In this document: in pieces, positions 54,284 through 63,979 of the stretch
Layout of the letters: every line of letters starts with the position of its first letter
Position numbering within the stretch: position 1 is the first letter of the stretch
Source of the DNA: Sphingobium cloacae
GTDB lineage: Bacteria > Pseudomonadota > Alphaproteobacteria > Sphingomonadales > Sphingomonadaceae
Direction of reading: 5' to 3'
DNA: 64,000 bases
Assembly (NCBI RefSeq): GCF_002355855.1
Contig: NZ_AP017655.1
Span: 3,703,293 to 3,767,292, forward strand
Program-made: the position numbers and the translations under genes
The notes under the pieces: model-generated
Databases searched by the model: none
Seen by the model: the letters and a program-made list of their open reading frames with translations, nothing else
What the model was told of the DNA's origin: nothing

Positions 54284-54402
54284 CCCACCGTCAAGCGACG
54301 GGCGCCGGGCGGAAAAGCGCCTTCTGCTGCCATGATTGTCCATCCCACCGGGCCATGCGGCCCGCCAGCCACCAGCTTGCCAAAGAGTTTACGCCTTAAA
54401 GC

Positions 54403-54438
54403 AATCGGGCGGGGCCTGTCGCCAGACCCCGCCCGATT
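54403..54438 (-). terminator. Terminator hairpin after infC
   Basis: A perfect 12-bp stem AATCGGGCGGGG / CCCCGCCCGATT with an inner CTG/CAG extension. On the minus strand it follows infC by 24 bases and is followed by GCTTTAAG. It is symmetrical enough to act on both strands. Confidence 0.65.
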
Positions 54439-54461
54439 GGATTATCCGTCGGCAGCGCCCG

Positions 54462-54995
54462 CTATTTCGGCGCGAGCACCATCAGCATCTGGCGGCCTTC
54501 CATGCGGGGATAGGCTTCGACCTTGGCGATCTCGCCCACATTTTCCGCCACGCGCTGGAGCAATTGCATCCCGAGTTGCTGGTGCGACAATTCGCGGCCG
54601 CGGAAGCGCAGGGTGATCTTCACCTTGTCGCCATCGCCGATGAAGTCATGGACCTTCTTCATCTTCGTATCATAGTCATGATCGTCGATGTTCGGACGCA
54701 TCTTGATCTCTTTGAGTTCCTGCGTCTTCTGGGTCTTGCGGGCGATATTCGCCTTTTTCTGGGCTTCGTATTTATATTTGCCGATGTCCAGGAACTTGCA
54801 GACCGGCGGATCGGCGGTCGGCGATACCTCGACCAGATCGAGGCCGATCTCATAGGCGCGCTCGATCGCTTCCTGCGTAAACATCACGCCCAGATTTTCG
54901 CCTTCGTCGTCGATCACCCGCACCTTGGGCACGGTGATGAACTCATTATAACGGGGACCGGACTTCGGCGGCGGCGCCATCGGACGGCGCATCAT
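54462..54995 (-). CDS. infC: Translation initiation factor IF-3
   Basis: A 177-residue factor that keeps ribosomal subunits apart and checks the start codon. Both domains are present: [20 protein letters not shown] and [20 protein letters not shown] in the first, [18 protein letters not shown] sequence and [16 protein letters not shown] in the second. It opens with two consecutive ATG codons rather than the rare AUU/AUC start used by many infC genes. It lies downstream of thrS in the classical thrS-infC order. Confidence 0.95.
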   Translation of the reverse strand: MMRRPMAPPPKSGPRYNEFITVPKVRVIDDEGENLGVMFTQEAIERAYEIGLDLVEVSPTADPPVCKFLDIGKYKYEAQKKANIARKTQKTQELKEIKMRPNIDDHDYDTKMKKVHDFIGDGDKVKITLRFRGRELSHQQLGMQLLQRVAENVGEIAKVEAYPRMEGRQMLMVLAPK

Positions 54996-55122
54996 TGGGG
55001 GACGTATAGCAGTATCTCCTATGGTCGTTCGAAAATATCGATGGATGCGCCTTTAGCGCAAAGCCGAAAGGGGCGGCAAGTCCGCAATTGCCGAATCCCG
55101 GCCCTTTTGTGGCATGGCTGCC

Positions 55123-57105
55123 TTACCGCATATCGGGCGGCAGGGCCTCCTTTTCAAGACGGGCGATGATATCGCCCAGCGAAAGGACGCTCTGCCCCTC
55201 CTTGCCCAGTTCGCGCAGCGCGACCGTGCCTTCCTCCGCCTCGCGCCGTCCGACGACCAGCAGATTGGGCACTTTGGCAAGGCTATGCTCGCGCACCTTA
55301 TAGTTGATCTTCTCGTTCCGCAGGTCCGCTTCGGCGCGGATTCCGGCGGCGCGCAGCTTCTCCACCACCTCCTGCGCATAGGCGTCCGCGTCCGACACGA
55401 TGGTCGCCACCACCGCCTGCACCGGCGCGAGCCAGAGCGGGAAGCGGCCCGCATAATGTTCGATCAATATGCCGACGAAACGCTCATAGCTGCCGAAGAT
55501 CGCCCGGTGGAGCATGACCGGCCGGTGCCGTTCGCCATCCTCGGCGATATAGGAGGCGTCGAGTCGCTCCGGCAGCACGCGGTCGGACTGGATGGTCCCC
55601 ACCTGCCAGGTGCGCCCGATGGCGTCGGTCAGGTGCCATTCCAGCTTGGGCGCGTAGAAAGCGCCTTCGCCCGGCAGTTCCTCCCATCCATATTCCGCCG
55701 TGTCGAGGCCCGCCGCCGCCACCGCGTTGCGCAGCTCTTCCTCAGCCTTGTCCCACATCTCTTCGGTGCCGAAACGCTTTTCCGGCCGCAGCGCCAGCTT
55801 GATCGAGTAAGTGAAGCCGAAATCCTTGTAGATGCGATCCGCCAGCGCGCAGAAGGCGCGGACTTCCTCGACGATCTGGTCCTCGCGGCAGAAGATATGC
55901 GCGTCGTCCTGCGTGAACTGGCGCACGCGCATCAGGCCGTGCAGCGCGCCATGCGGCTCGTTGCGGTGGCAGCATCCATTCTCGTAAAGGCGCAGCGGCA
56001 GGTCGCGATAGCTCTTGATCCCCTGGCGGAAGATCAGGACATGCGCAGGGCAGTTCATGGGTTTCAGCGCCATCCAGTCGGCGCTGTCCGACACCAGCGG
56101 GCCTTCATCCTCGACATTGGGCACTTCGTCGGGGATGACGAACATATTCTCGCGATATTTGCCCCAATGGCCGGATTGCTCCCACTGGCGGGCGTCCATC
56201 ACCTGCGGCGTCTTGACCTCGCGATAGCCGGCCTCGTCGATGGCGCGGCGCATATAGGCTTCCAGCTGGCGCCAGATGATATAACCCTTGGGGTGCCAGA
56301 AGACGGACCCATGCGCTTCCTGCTGGAGGTGGAACAGGTCCATCTCCGCGCCCAGCTTGCGATGGTCGCGCTTGGCCGCTTCCTCCAGCTTGTGGAGATG
56401 CGCGTCGAGCTGCTTCCTGTTGAGCCAGCCCGTGCCGTAGATGCGCGAGAGCATCGCATTCTTCTGGTCGCCGCGCCAATAAGCGCCCGACACGCGGGTC
56501 AGCTTGAACGCCTGGCTGTCGAGCTTCCCCGTCGAGGCCAGATGCGGCCCCCGGCACATGTCGAGCCAATCGTTCCCCGACCAATAGACCGTCAGTTCCT
56601 CGCCTTGCGGCAGTTCGGCCGCCCATTCGGCCTTGAACGTCTCGCCCTCCGCCTTCCAGCGCGCGATCAGATCCTCGCGGCTCCACACTTCGCGGCGGAG
56701 CGGTTTGTCGGCCCGGATCAGCTCCCGCATCTTCTCCTCGATGACGGGCAGGTCCTCCTCGGTGAAGGGCCGGTCCTTCGGTGCGAAGTCGTAATAGAAG
56801 CCGTCCTCCGTAGCCGGACCGAAGGTGATCTGCGTCCCCGGAAACAGCGCCTGCACCGCTTCGGCCAGCAGATGCGCATAGTCGTGCCGCGCCAGTTCCA
56901 GCGCGTCCGCCTCATCCCGCGCCGTCACCAGCGCGAGCGCCGCGTCGGCCTCCAGCGGGCGCGTGATGTCGCGCAATTCGCCGTCCACGCGCGCCGCGAT
57001 GGCCGCCTTGGCGAGCCCCGGCCCGATCGCCGCCGCGATATCCGCCGGGGTAGTGCCGGGCGCGACTTCACGCACGGAACCGTCGGGCAGGGTGATCTTG
57101 AGCAT
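55123..57105 (-). CDS. thrS: Threonyl-tRNA synthetase
   Basis: A 660-residue class II synthetase with N-terminal TGS domain ([20 protein letters not shown]), the SAD editing domain ([22 protein letters not shown]), the catalytic core with zinc ligand Cys in [13 protein letters not shown], and a C-terminal anticodon domain. I use ATG 57105. A GTG three codons upstream (57114) is possible and neither has a strong ribosome binding site. Full editing and catalytic domains indicate a normal enzyme. Confidence 0.96.
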   Translation of the reverse strand: MLKITLPDGSVREVAPGTTPADIAAAIGPGLAKAAIAARVDGELRDITRPLEADAALALVTARDEADALELARHDYAHLLAEAVQALFPGTQITFGPATEDGFYYDFAPKDRPFTEEDLPVIEEKMRELIRADKPLRREVWSREDLIARWKAEGETFKAEWAAELPQGEELTVYWSGNDWLDMCRGPHLASTGKLDSQAFKLTRVSGAYWRGDQKNAMLSRIYGTGWLNRKQLDAHLHKLEEAAKRDHRKLGAEMDLFHLQQEAHGSVFWHPKGYIIWRQLEAYMRRAIDEAGYREVKTPQVMDARQWEQSGHWGKYRENMFVIPDEVPNVEDEGPLVSDSADWMALKPMNCPAHVLIFRQGIKSYRDLPLRLYENGCCHRNEPHGALHGLMRVRQFTQDDAHIFCREDQIVEEVRAFCALADRIYKDFGFTYSIKLALRPEKRFGTEEMWDKAEEELRNAVAAAGLDTAEYGWEELPGEGAFYAPKLEWHLTDAIGRTWQVGTIQSDRVLPERLDASYIAEDGERHRPVMLHRAIFGSYERFVGILIEHYAGRFPLWLAPVQAVVATIVSDADAYAQEVVEKLRAAGIRAEADLRNEKINYKVREHSLAKVPNLLVVGRREAEEGTVALRELGKEGQSVLSLGDIIARLEKEALPPDMR

Positions 57106-57208
57106 GGCGGACACGGAATGACTTTCGTTGAGAGTGATGGGCGCAAGGCCGCGCTTTCCCCATAAATGGGCGGCCCGGCCTGTCAATAGAAGGGCCGCGA
57201 TCTACAGG

Positions 57209-57574
57209 TCAGGCGAAGAGGAGGCGGGCGTCGTCCCCGGTCTGCTGAAGGAAGGCGACCGGCCCCCCTGCTTCCACGCCGGGGGGCAGGTCGGCGGCGG
57301 TCATGCCGGACAGGGCGAGGCCGCTCTGGCAGGCGAGGAGGACGACGCCCAGCGCCGCCGCATCCTCCAGCAACAGCGCCAGCGTCGGCAGGCCTGCCGC
57401 CTCATGCGCTTCATCCAGCCGCGCGGCAATCGGCGCGCGCAGCAGCGCCACGGCATCGAGTTGCAGGAAAACCGCCGCCCTGCCGCCCAGCGCCGCCTGC
57501 GCCGATGCCGTCACGAGCGCAGCGCGCAGGCGTTCCGAATCCTGCGACGCGACGATGATCCTCAGTTCGCGCAC
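57209..57574 (-). CDS. DsrE/DsrF-like sulfur-relay family protein
   Basis: A 121-residue DsrE-fold protein: [20 protein letters not shown] at the start and GVVLLACQSGLALSGM with the conserved-position cysteine near residue 90. Such proteins carry sulfur as persulfide. The start is GTG 57574, which overlaps the moeB-like gene by 13 bases. Placement after a ThiF/MoeB enzyme suggests a shared sulfur-transfer role, but this is inference. Confidence 0.75.
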   Translation of the reverse strand: MRELRIIVASQDSERLRAALVTASAQAALGGRAAVFLQLDAVALLRAPIAARLDEAHEAAGLPTLALLLEDAAALGVVLLACQSGLALSGMTAADLPPGVEAGGPVAFLQQTGDDARLLFA

Positions 57575-58329
57575 AATTCCACCGCGCAGCCGGGGCAGGC
57601 CGGGTCCTTGGGCACGGCGAGCGTGCGGAAGCGCATGGACAGCAGGTCGCAGAGCAGCAATTTGCCCGCGCTCTCCTCGCCGAAGGGGACGAGCGCGCGA
57701 ATCACCTCCAGCGCGGCGAGGCTGCCCATGACGCCCGTCAATGCGCCGATCACGCCGGTTTCCGCGCAGTTGCGCTCCGGTGCGTCCTCGGGCGCGCCGA
57801 CGAGGCAGCGATAGCAGGGCTTGTCCCTCTCCCATCCGCGATAGGTGGCAAGCTGCCCCTCGAACGGCCCGACCGCCGCCGACACCAGCGGAATGCGCAG
57901 CGCCTGCGCGGCGTCGGCCACGGCGAGCCGCGTCGCGAAGCTGTCGCAACCGTCCAGCACCGCGTCTGCCTCGCGCAGCATCAGCGTGGCATTGTCCGCG
58001 TCGATCCGCGCGTTGATGGGGATCAGCTTCACATCGGGATTGAGTCGCGCGACGGCGGCCATCGCGGCCTCCGCCTTGGACGCGCCGATGTCGGCGGTGC
58101 CGAACAGCACCTGCCGCTGGAGGTTGGAGAGGGCGACCGCATCGTCGTCGATCACGCGGATCGTGCCGACGCCCGCCGCCGCCAGATAGAGGATCGCCGG
58201 ACTCCCGATCCCGCCCGCGCCGATCACCGCCACATCGGCAGACAGCAACCGCGCCTGCCCCGCGCCGCCAATCTCCTTGAGGACGATATGGCGCGCATAG
58301 CGGTCGAGCTGATCGTCGGTGAGGGTCAT
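57562..58329 (-). CDS. moeB: HesA/MoeB/ThiF family adenylyltransferase
   Basis: A 255-residue E1-like enzyme that adenylates the C-terminus of a sulfur-carrier protein such as MoaD or ThiS. The nucleotide loop is [10 protein letters not shown] (35-44) and the catalytic cysteine lies in [13 protein letters not shown]. Zinc ligands are CYRC and CPGC. MoeB versus ThiF cannot be separated by sequence reading alone. It overlaps dut by four bases. Confidence 0.88.
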   Translation of the reverse strand: MTLTDDQLDRYARHIVLKEIGGAGQARLLSADVAVIGAGGIGSPAILYLAAAGVGTIRVIDDDAVALSNLQRQVLFGTADIGASKAEAAMAAVARLNPDVKLIPINARIDADNATLMLREADAVLDGCDSFATRLAVADAAQALRIPLVSAAVGPFEGQLATYRGWERDKPCYRCLVGAPEDAPERNCAETGVIGALTGVMGSLAALEVIRALVPFGEESAGKLLLCDLLSMRFRTLAVPKDPACPGCAVELCAN

Positions 58330-58790
58330 GAGGAAGAAACGCCCGTGGAGCCGAAACCCCCTGAACCCCGCGCGGTATCGTCCAGTTCCTTGACTTCGGC
58401 GAAGCGCGCCATCTGCACCGGCGCGGCGACGAGTTGCGCGATCCGGTCTCCGCGCGCGATGACGAAGGGCGCATCGCCCAGATTGATGAGGATCACCTTC
58501 AATTCCCCGCGATAGTCCGCGTCGATCGTGCCGGGCGTGTTGGGCAGGCTGATGCCATGCTTGAGAGCCAGGCCGGAGCGCGGACGCACCTGCACTTCAT
58601 AGCCTTCCGGTATCGCCATGGCGAAACCGGTCGCGACGGCGTGGCGGCCTCCCGGCGCGATGGTCACATCCTCCGCCGACACCACATCCATGCCCGCTGC
58701 ATGTGCGGTTGCATAGGCAGGCACTGGCAGCCCCTCCCCATGGGGCAGGCGCTTCAACCGGATTTCAATCGGGGCGAAAGGAGAGGGCAT
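58326..58790 (-). CDS. dut: Deoxyuridine 5'-triphosphate nucleotidohydrolase
   Basis: Hydrolyses dUTP to dUMP. The 154-residue trimeric dUTPase has all motifs: [19 protein letters not shown] (70-79), [13 protein letters not shown] (84-96), RGDRIAQLV and the C-terminal GSGGFGSTG. It begins 26 bases before the end of coaBC, so the two genes overlap. coaBC-dut adjacency is a widely conserved order. Confidence 0.96.
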   Translation of the reverse strand: MPSPFAPIEIRLKRLPHGEGLPVPAYATAHAAGMDVVSAEDVTIAPGGRHAVATGFAMAIPEGYEVQVRPRSGLALKHGISLPNTPGTIDADYRGELKVILINLGDAPFVIARGDRIAQLVAAPVQMARFAEVKELDDTARGSGGFGSTGVSSS

Positions 58791-60024
58791 GGGCTACCTT
58801 TTCGATGAGGCGGGTGGCGACGACATCCTTGGGCAGATCGTCCCAGCTTTCGATGCCGTCGACGGTGACGATGTGGATGCTGTTGCGCTCGCCGCCCATC
58901 ACGCTCGATCCGGGTGGGCCCGACACGTCATTGGCGACGATCCAGTCCGCGCCTTTCTTCGCCAGCTTGGCGCGGGCATGATCGGCGACATTCTCCGTCT
59001 CGGCGGCAAAGCCGATCAGGAGGGCGGGGCGCTTGGCATGGCGGCCCAACGTCGCCAGAATATCGGGGTTCTCCACCAGCGGAAGCGGCGCGGGCTGGCC
59101 CGATCCATCCTTCTTGAGCTTCTGGCCGGCGGCATCGGCGGTGCGCCAGTCCGCCACGGCGGCGACCATGATCGCCGCATCGGCGGGCAGCGCGGCCTCG
59201 ACCGCCGCCATCATCTCCCGCGCGGTTTGCACGTCCACGCGCTCCACCCCCTGCGGCGTCGGCAGATGCACCGGCCCGGCCACCAGCGTCACCCGCGCTC
59301 CGGCCCGCGCGGCGGCGGCGGCGATGGCGAAACCCTGCTTGCCCGACGAACGATTGGCGATGTAGCGCACCGGGTCGATCGGCTCATGCGTCGGCCCGGC
59401 GGTGATGAGGACATGCCGGCCCGCCAACGGTAGAGCGGGCCCCTCGAAATCCGGCTGTTCGGCAAGCGGATCGGCGGACAGGGGCTGGGCGATCAGCCGC
59501 GCGATCTCCGCCGCGATCCGTTCGGGGTCAGGCAGGCGGCCTTTGCCATATTCGCCACAGGCCATCTCGCCGCTGTCCGGCTCCATGACGTGCACGCCGT
59601 CCTCGCGCAGCCGGGCGAGGTTCCGCTGCGTCGCGGCATGGTGCCACATGCGCACGTTCATCGCGGGCACGGCCAGCACCGGCTTGTCAGTGGCGAGCAG
59701 CAATGTGGTCGCAAGATCATCGGCGATGCCCGCCGCCATCTTCGCAAGAATGTCGGCAGTCGCAGGCGCGACCACGACCAGATCGGCCTGCCGGGAAAGT
59801 TGGATATGCCCGATCTCCCGTTCTTCCTTCAGGTTGAACATGTCGCCATAGACATGATCCTCCGTCAGCACGCCGAGGCTGAGCGGCGTCACGAATTTCT
59901 CCGCCGCCGCCGTCAGCACCGCGCGTACCGCGATCCCGCGCTTGCGCAGCAGCCGCACCAGTTCCAGCGACTTGTACGCCGCGATGCCGCCGGAAACGAT
60001 GAGAAGGATGCGAGGCTGAGTCAT
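58765..60024 (-). CDS. coaBC: Bifunctional phosphopantothenoylcysteine decarboxylase / synthase
   Basis: Two consecutive steps of coenzyme A synthesis. The N-terminal flavin decarboxylase domain (CoaC) has [28 protein letters not shown] and the Cys-containing [11 protein letters not shown]. The C-terminal synthetase domain (CoaB, from about residue 200) has [20 protein letters not shown] and [13 protein letters not shown] 60024 overlaps the ubiB stop (ATGA). Length 419, normal for the fusion. Confidence 0.95.
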   Translation of the reverse strand: MTQPRILLIVSGGIAAYKSLELVRLLRKRGIAVRAVLTAAAEKFVTPLSLGVLTEDHVYGDMFNLKEEREIGHIQLSRQADLVVVAPATADILAKMAAGIADDLATTLLLATDKPVLAVPAMNVRMWHHAATQRNLARLREDGVHVMEPDSGEMACGEYGKGRLPDPERIAAEIARLIAQPLSADPLAEQPDFEGPALPLAGRHVLITAGPTHEPIDPVRYIANRSSGKQGFAIAAAAARAGARVTLVAGPVHLPTPQGVERVDVQTAREMMAAVEAALPADAAIMVAAVADWRTADAAGQKLKKDGSGQPAPLPLVENPDILATLGRHAKRPALLIGFAAETENVADHARAKLAKKGADWIVANDVSGPPGSSVMGGERNSIHIVTVDGIESWDDLPKDVVATRLIEKVAHALSFRPD

Positions 60025-61562
60025 ATATGCAGATGTAGCAGCGCCGTAACGATCGCTCCACCCGCTGCTGCAAGGGCGGCAACCACGGCATAACGCCACC
60101 CGCCCCCGATGCGGATGACCCTCACCTCGCTGAGCGGTGGGGGAGGGGGGGCGCCGCCCTTTTCAGGGAAGGCATCCTCGATCCGGCGCACCAGCCCCGG
60201 CAGGCGTTGCAGGGTGCGCCAATTCTCGATCAGCGTGTCGGCCGCCTTGGCTTCGGGGCCGAGTTCGGTCCGCAGCCATTCCTTTACATAGGGGCCGCTC
60301 GTCTCCCACAGGTTGATGTCGGGGTCGAGCGCGGTGGCCACGCCCTCCACCATCACCATCGTCTTTTGCAGCAGCAGCAGATGCGGCTGCGTCTGCATGT
60401 CGAAATCGCGGGTGATGGCGAAGAGGCCGTCCAGCATCCCGCCGACCGACAGCTCCCGCACCGGCTTGCCGCGCATCGGCTCGCCCACGGCGCGCAAGGC
60501 CGTCGCGAACTCCGCCACGTCATGATGGGCGGGCACATATTGCGCCTCGAAATGGATTTCCGCCACGCGGCGATAGTTGCCGGTGATGAGGCCGTAGAGA
60601 ATTTCCGCCAGCCACATGCGCGCCCGCCGGTCGATCCGGCCCATGATGCCGAAGTCGATGGCGACGATGTCGCCATTCCCTGTCACGAACAGGTTTCCCT
60701 GATGCATGTCGGCGTGGAAGAAACCCTCCGCGATGGCCTGCCGCAGGAAGGCGTTGACCAGCCGCGCCGCGATTGCCTTCACGTCATGCCCGGCGGCGAT
60801 CAGGGCGTCGCGGTCGGAAATCTTGATGCCGTCGACCCACGCCATCGTCATGACCTTGCCGGTCGTGCGGTCCCAGTCGATGGCCGGGATGCGGTATCCG
60901 GGCATCGCCTCCATCGCCTCGGCCAGTTCGGAAGCTGAGGCCGCCTCGCGCCGCAAATCCAGTTCGCGCGCGGTCCACCGCTTCATATTGGCGATGACGA
61001 GGCGGGGGCGCAGGCGCGCGGCTTCCCCGCCCAGCATCTCCAGATGCGCGGCCGCCCATTCATAGGTCTGGATGTCGCGGTTGAAGCGGTCGATCACGCC
61101 GGGGCGGATCACCTTCACCGCCACGTCGCGGCCATCGGTGGTGACGGCGCGGTGTACCTGCGCGATGGAGGCGGCGCCCACCGGCACGTCATCGAACCGG
61201 CTGTAGACCGACTCCAATGGCCGCCCGAAGCTCTGCTCGATCTGCGCGCGGATGATGGCGACGGGCACGGGCGGCAGCGCATCCTGCAAGCGCAGCAGGT
61301 CGCTGGCCGCATCCTCCCCCACCAGATCGGGCCGTGTGGCGAGCGTCTGCCCCAGCTTGATCGCGGCGGGTCCGATGGCCTGAAAGGCGTCGGCATAGCG
61401 CGGCTGTTTGGGCACCCGCGCCCCGAAACGCGCCAGCCGCACCAGCCGCCGCACCGGCGCGGGCGTCAACGGATCGCGCTCGATCCCGCGCAGCGCGCCG
61501 TATCGCGCCAGCGTGCGGCCCCATCTCAGCAGCCGCCAGATATGCGTGACGTGGGAAGGCAT
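60021..61562 (-). CDS. ubiB: Ubiquinone biosynthesis protein UbiB (ABC1 kinase-like)
   Basis: A 513-residue atypical kinase needed for ubiquinone synthesis. The KxGQ motif reads AIKLGQTLATRPDL near residue 68, then PVGAASIAQVHRA (the Ala-rich loop), FFHADMHQGNLFV and AIDFGIMGR. Two C-terminal membrane helices anchor it (WRYAVVAALAAAGGAIVTAL). It follows ubiE by six bases and is coupled to coaBC. Confidence 0.94.
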   Translation of the reverse strand: MPSHVTHIWRLLRWGRTLARYGALRGIERDPLTPAPVRRLVRLARFGARVPKQPRYADAFQAIGPAAIKLGQTLATRPDLVGEDAASDLLRLQDALPPVPVAIIRAQIEQSFGRPLESVYSRFDDVPVGAASIAQVHRAVTTDGRDVAVKVIRPGVIDRFNRDIQTYEWAAAHLEMLGGEAARLRPRLVIANMKRWTARELDLRREAASASELAEAMEAMPGYRIPAIDWDRTTGKVMTMAWVDGIKISDRDALIAAGHDVKAIAARLVNAFLRQAIAEGFFHADMHQGNLFVTGNGDIVAIDFGIMGRIDRRARMWLAEILYGLITGNYRRVAEIHFEAQYVPAHHDVAEFATALRAVGEPMRGKPVRELSVGGMLDGLFAITRDFDMQTQPHLLLLQKTMVMVEGVATALDPDINLWETSGPYVKEWLRTELGPEAKAADTLIENWRTLQRLPGLVRRIEDAFPEKGGAPPPPPLSEVRVIRIGGGWRYAVVAALAAAGGAIVTALLHLHI

Positions 61563-61568
61563 GGGCCT

Positions 61569-62300
61569 TCAGATCTTCCAGCCGCTGTGGATCGCCACCA
61601 GCCCGCCCAGGATCGGCTCGACCCTGGTATTCACGAAATCGGCCTCGCGGATCATGCCCTCGAACTTCGGCATGGGCGGGAAGCGGCGGATCGATTCGAT
61701 CAGATAGCGATAGCTCTCCTCATCCCCGGCGAAGAGCTTGCCGAGCTTGGGCACCAGGCGGTGCGAATAGACGTCATAGACATCAGCGAAACCCGGCCAT
61801 GTCGTCGTCGAGAATTCCAGGCAGAAAAAGCGCCCGCCGAACTTCAGCACCCGATGCGCTTCCCGCAACGCCTTGTCGATATGCGTCACGTTGCGGATGC
61901 CGAAGGCGATCGTATAGGCGTCGAACGCCCGGTCGCCGAAACTCAGTTCCTCCGCATTCTGCTCCGACCAGATCAGGCCTTCATAGCCCTTCTTCTTCGC
62001 CCGCTCGACGCCGACCGCGAGCATTTCGGGGTTGATGTCGGAAACGGTCACCTGCGCGCCATGGCGGTGCATCCGAAAGGCGATGTCGCCCGTGCCGCCC
62101 GCCATGTCGAGAATCTGCTCGCCCTTGCGCGGCTTCACGCGGTTGACAAACTGGTCCTTCCACAGCCGGTGCGCGCCGCCCGACATGGCGTCGTTCATCA
62201 GGTCGTATTTCGACGCGACATTGGAAAAGACCGCGCGGACCATGCCCTGCTTTTCAGCAGCATCCACATCGCGATAGCCGAAAGATACGGTGTCGTTCAT
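61569..62300 (-). CDS. ubiE: Demethylmenaquinone/2-methoxy-6-polyprenyl-benzoquinol methyltransferase
   Basis: C-methyltransferase of the ubiquinone pathway. The 243-residue protein shows VFSNVASKYDLMNDAMSGG, the SAM loop ILDMAGGTGDIAFRM, FGIRNVTHIDKAL and the C-terminal VAIHSGWKI signature. ATG 62300 begins MNDTVSFGYRDVDAAEKQ. It heads the ubiE-ubiB-coaBC-dut-moeB-dsrE unit and is divergent from mutM with 55 bases between starts. Confidence 0.95.
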   Translation of the reverse strand: MNDTVSFGYRDVDAAEKQGMVRAVFSNVASKYDLMNDAMSGGAHRLWKDQFVNRVKPRKGEQILDMAGGTGDIAFRMHRHGAQVTVSDINPEMLAVGVERAKKKGYEGLIWSEQNAEELSFGDRAFDAYTIAFGIRNVTHIDKALREAHRVLKFGGRFFCLEFSTTTWPGFADVYDVYSHRLVPKLGKLFAGDEESYRYLIESIRRFPPMPKFEGMIREADFVNTRVEPILGGLVAIHSGWKI

Positions 62301-62355
62301 GGCAAAGCGCTCTAGACGCTGTTCGCCGCGCGCGCCAGCCATTAGACGGGACATC

Positions 62356-63168
62356 ATGCCTGAACTTCCCGAAGTCGAAACCACCGTCGCCGGTCTGCGC
62401 TCAGTCCTCGAAGGCGCGACCCTCGCGCGAGTCGAGCCGCGCCGCGCCGACCTGCGCTTCCCCATTCCCGTAGACCTGCGCCAAAGGCTGACGGGCGCGA
62501 TCGTTACCAGCCTGTCGCGCCGCGCCAAATATGGCCTGATCGGCACCGACCGGGGCGACACGCTCATCTTCCATCTCGGCATGTCGGGCCGCTGGCGGAT
62601 CGACCCGGCGGCGATCGGCGCGCACGACCATCTGCTGATCGAAACGGGGGCGGGGCGGCTGCTTGCGCTCAACGATCCGCGCCGCTTCGGCTCGCTCGAC
62701 CTGGTACGCAGCGAGGCGTGGGAAGCCCATGCCCCCTTCACCCGCATGGGGCCGGAGCCGCTGGGACCGGACTTCACGCCCGCCACTCTGGCGCGCGCGC
62801 TGGAGGGGAAGGCGACCTCGATCAAGGCCGCGCTGCTCGACCAGAGGATCGTCGCGGGCCTCGGCAACATCTATGTGTGCGAGGCGCTGAACATGGCGGG
62901 CATCGCGCCCACTCGCGCGGCGGGGAAGATCGCGCGGCCCCGCCTCGCCCTGCTGGTCGAATCGATTCGCGCGGTTCTCTCCGCCGCCATCGTCGCGGGC
63001 GGCTCCACGCTGCGCGACTATGCGCGGCCCGATGGCGAGCTGGGCTATTTCTCGAAGCAATGGCGCGTCTATGGCCGGGAAGGGCAGCCATGCCCCTGCG
63101 GCGGCACCGTCCGGCGGCGCGTGGACGGCGGGCGATCGACCTTCCACTGCCCGAAATGCCAGAAATAG
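62356..63168 (+). CDS. mutM: Formamidopyrimidine-DNA glycosylase
   Basis: Removes oxidised purines such as 8-oxoguanine. The 270-residue enzyme starts MPELPEVETTVAGLR, with catalytic Pro2 and Glu3, has the HLGMSGRWR and GLGNIYVCEALNMAGI motifs, and ends in a zinc finger CPCG...FHCPKC. The ATG at 62356 is fixed by the required MPELPEVE terminus, although the frame is open 22 codons upstream. Confidence 0.97.
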   Translation: MPELPEVETTVAGLRSVLEGATLARVEPRRADLRFPIPVDLRQRLTGAIVTSLSRRAKYGLIGTDRGDTLIFHLGMSGRWRIDPAAIGAHDHLLIETGAGRLLALNDPRRFGSLDLVRSEAWEAHAPFTRMGPEPLGPDFTPATLARALEGKATSIKAALLDQRIVAGLGNIYVCEALNMAGIAPTRAAGKIARPRLALLVESIRAVLSAAIVAGGSTLRDYARPDGELGYFSKQWRVYGREGQPCPCGGTVRRRVDGGRSTFHCPKCQK

Positions 63169-63282
63169 CGTGACCGCATTGGTTGACGCTGCCTGCTTAT
63201 CCCTGTAAGGGGCCAGCCTTCACGAGCCGCCTGGGGCGAATCCGGGCGGTTCTTTCACGAGATTTGCAAGCCGAGGACAAGA

Positions 63283-63546
63283 ATGGCCAATACGCCGCAA
63301 GCCAAGAAGCGCATCCGCCGCAACGCGCGCCGCGCCGAAATCAATGGCGCCCGCATCAGCCGGATCCGCACCCTGGTGAAGAAGGTGGAAGCCGCCATCA
63401 CCGCCGGTGACAAGACCGCCGCCGCGACCGCGCTCCAGAGCGTCCAGCCCGAGCTCGCCCGTGGCGTTGCCCGCGGCGTGCTGCACAAGAACACCGCCGC
63501 GCGCAAGTTCGGCCGCCTGACCAAGGCTGTCAGCGCGCTCGCCTGA
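63283..63546 (+). CDS. rpsT: 30S ribosomal protein S20
   Basis: An 87-residue basic protein beginning [20 protein letters not shown] with the family's [16 protein letters not shown] near the end. ATG 63283 follows 114 bases after mutM. In alphaproteobacteria rpsT commonly sits just upstream of dnaA. A strong terminator follows. Confidence 0.97.
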   Translation: MANTPQAKKRIRRNARRAEINGARISRIRTLVKKVEAAITAGDKTAAATALQSVQPELARGVARGVLHKNTAARKFGRLTKAVSALA

Positions 63547-63572
63547 CCCCCGGCTTCGGCCTGAAATGGATA

Positions 63573-63605
63573 GCCTGCTCCGGCAAGACCGGGGCGGGCT
63601 TTTTT
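63573..63605 (+). terminator. Rho-independent terminator of rpsT
   Basis: GCCTGCTCCGG pairs along its whole length with CCGGGGCGGGC (two GU pairs) around a CAAGA loop and is followed by six T residues. It begins 26 bases after the rpsT stop. Confidence 0.9.
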
Positions 63606-63979
63606 CATATGGCTTTTACCTGCCTGTCACATTCCGGGATTGGCGGATTTCCTCCGATTCGACGCGGTGCGTCAAAATAAGAGTTAATTAATCCACTGAA
63701 ATATAGTCAGAAAATTGTAATTTGAGGTTTTCGGCGGCTTTGCTGAGTCAATGTCTTTATTTCATTTTTTTGACCCATCCCGCCCTTGATCCGGCGTCGA
63801 AGCCCTGTCTATTTTCCTTCCCTAGCCGCTGATCGAATCGCTTCGGCGGCTGTTGCTGGTTGTTGGTGATACAGAACGCCCGGGGAAATGGCATTTCCCC
63901 GGAAAGCCTCTCTGTGTCGCCGGTTCCGGCAAAACGGGGACGCTGGAAGGGCAGCATTTTGATAAAGGATAGCGCAGCG
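63606..63979. other. 374-bp region upstream of a probable dnaA start
   Basis: It contains a markedly AT-rich island at about 63673-63770 (for example GAGTTAATTAATCCACTGAA and a TTTATTTCATTTTTTTGAC stretch) in otherwise GC-rich DNA, and a perfect palindrome at 63880-63902. TTAATCCAC at 63689-63697 resembles but does not match a DnaA box. No protein gene is recognised. Promoter or origin-associated function is inferred from position. Confidence 0.5.
63880..63902. repeat. Perfect inverted repeat
   Basis: CCGGGGAAAT and ATTTCCCCGG are exact complements around a GGC loop. The next bases (AAAGCCTCTC) do not form a T run, so it is not an obvious terminator. It lies about 78 bases before the probable dnaA start. 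Confidence 0.7.
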
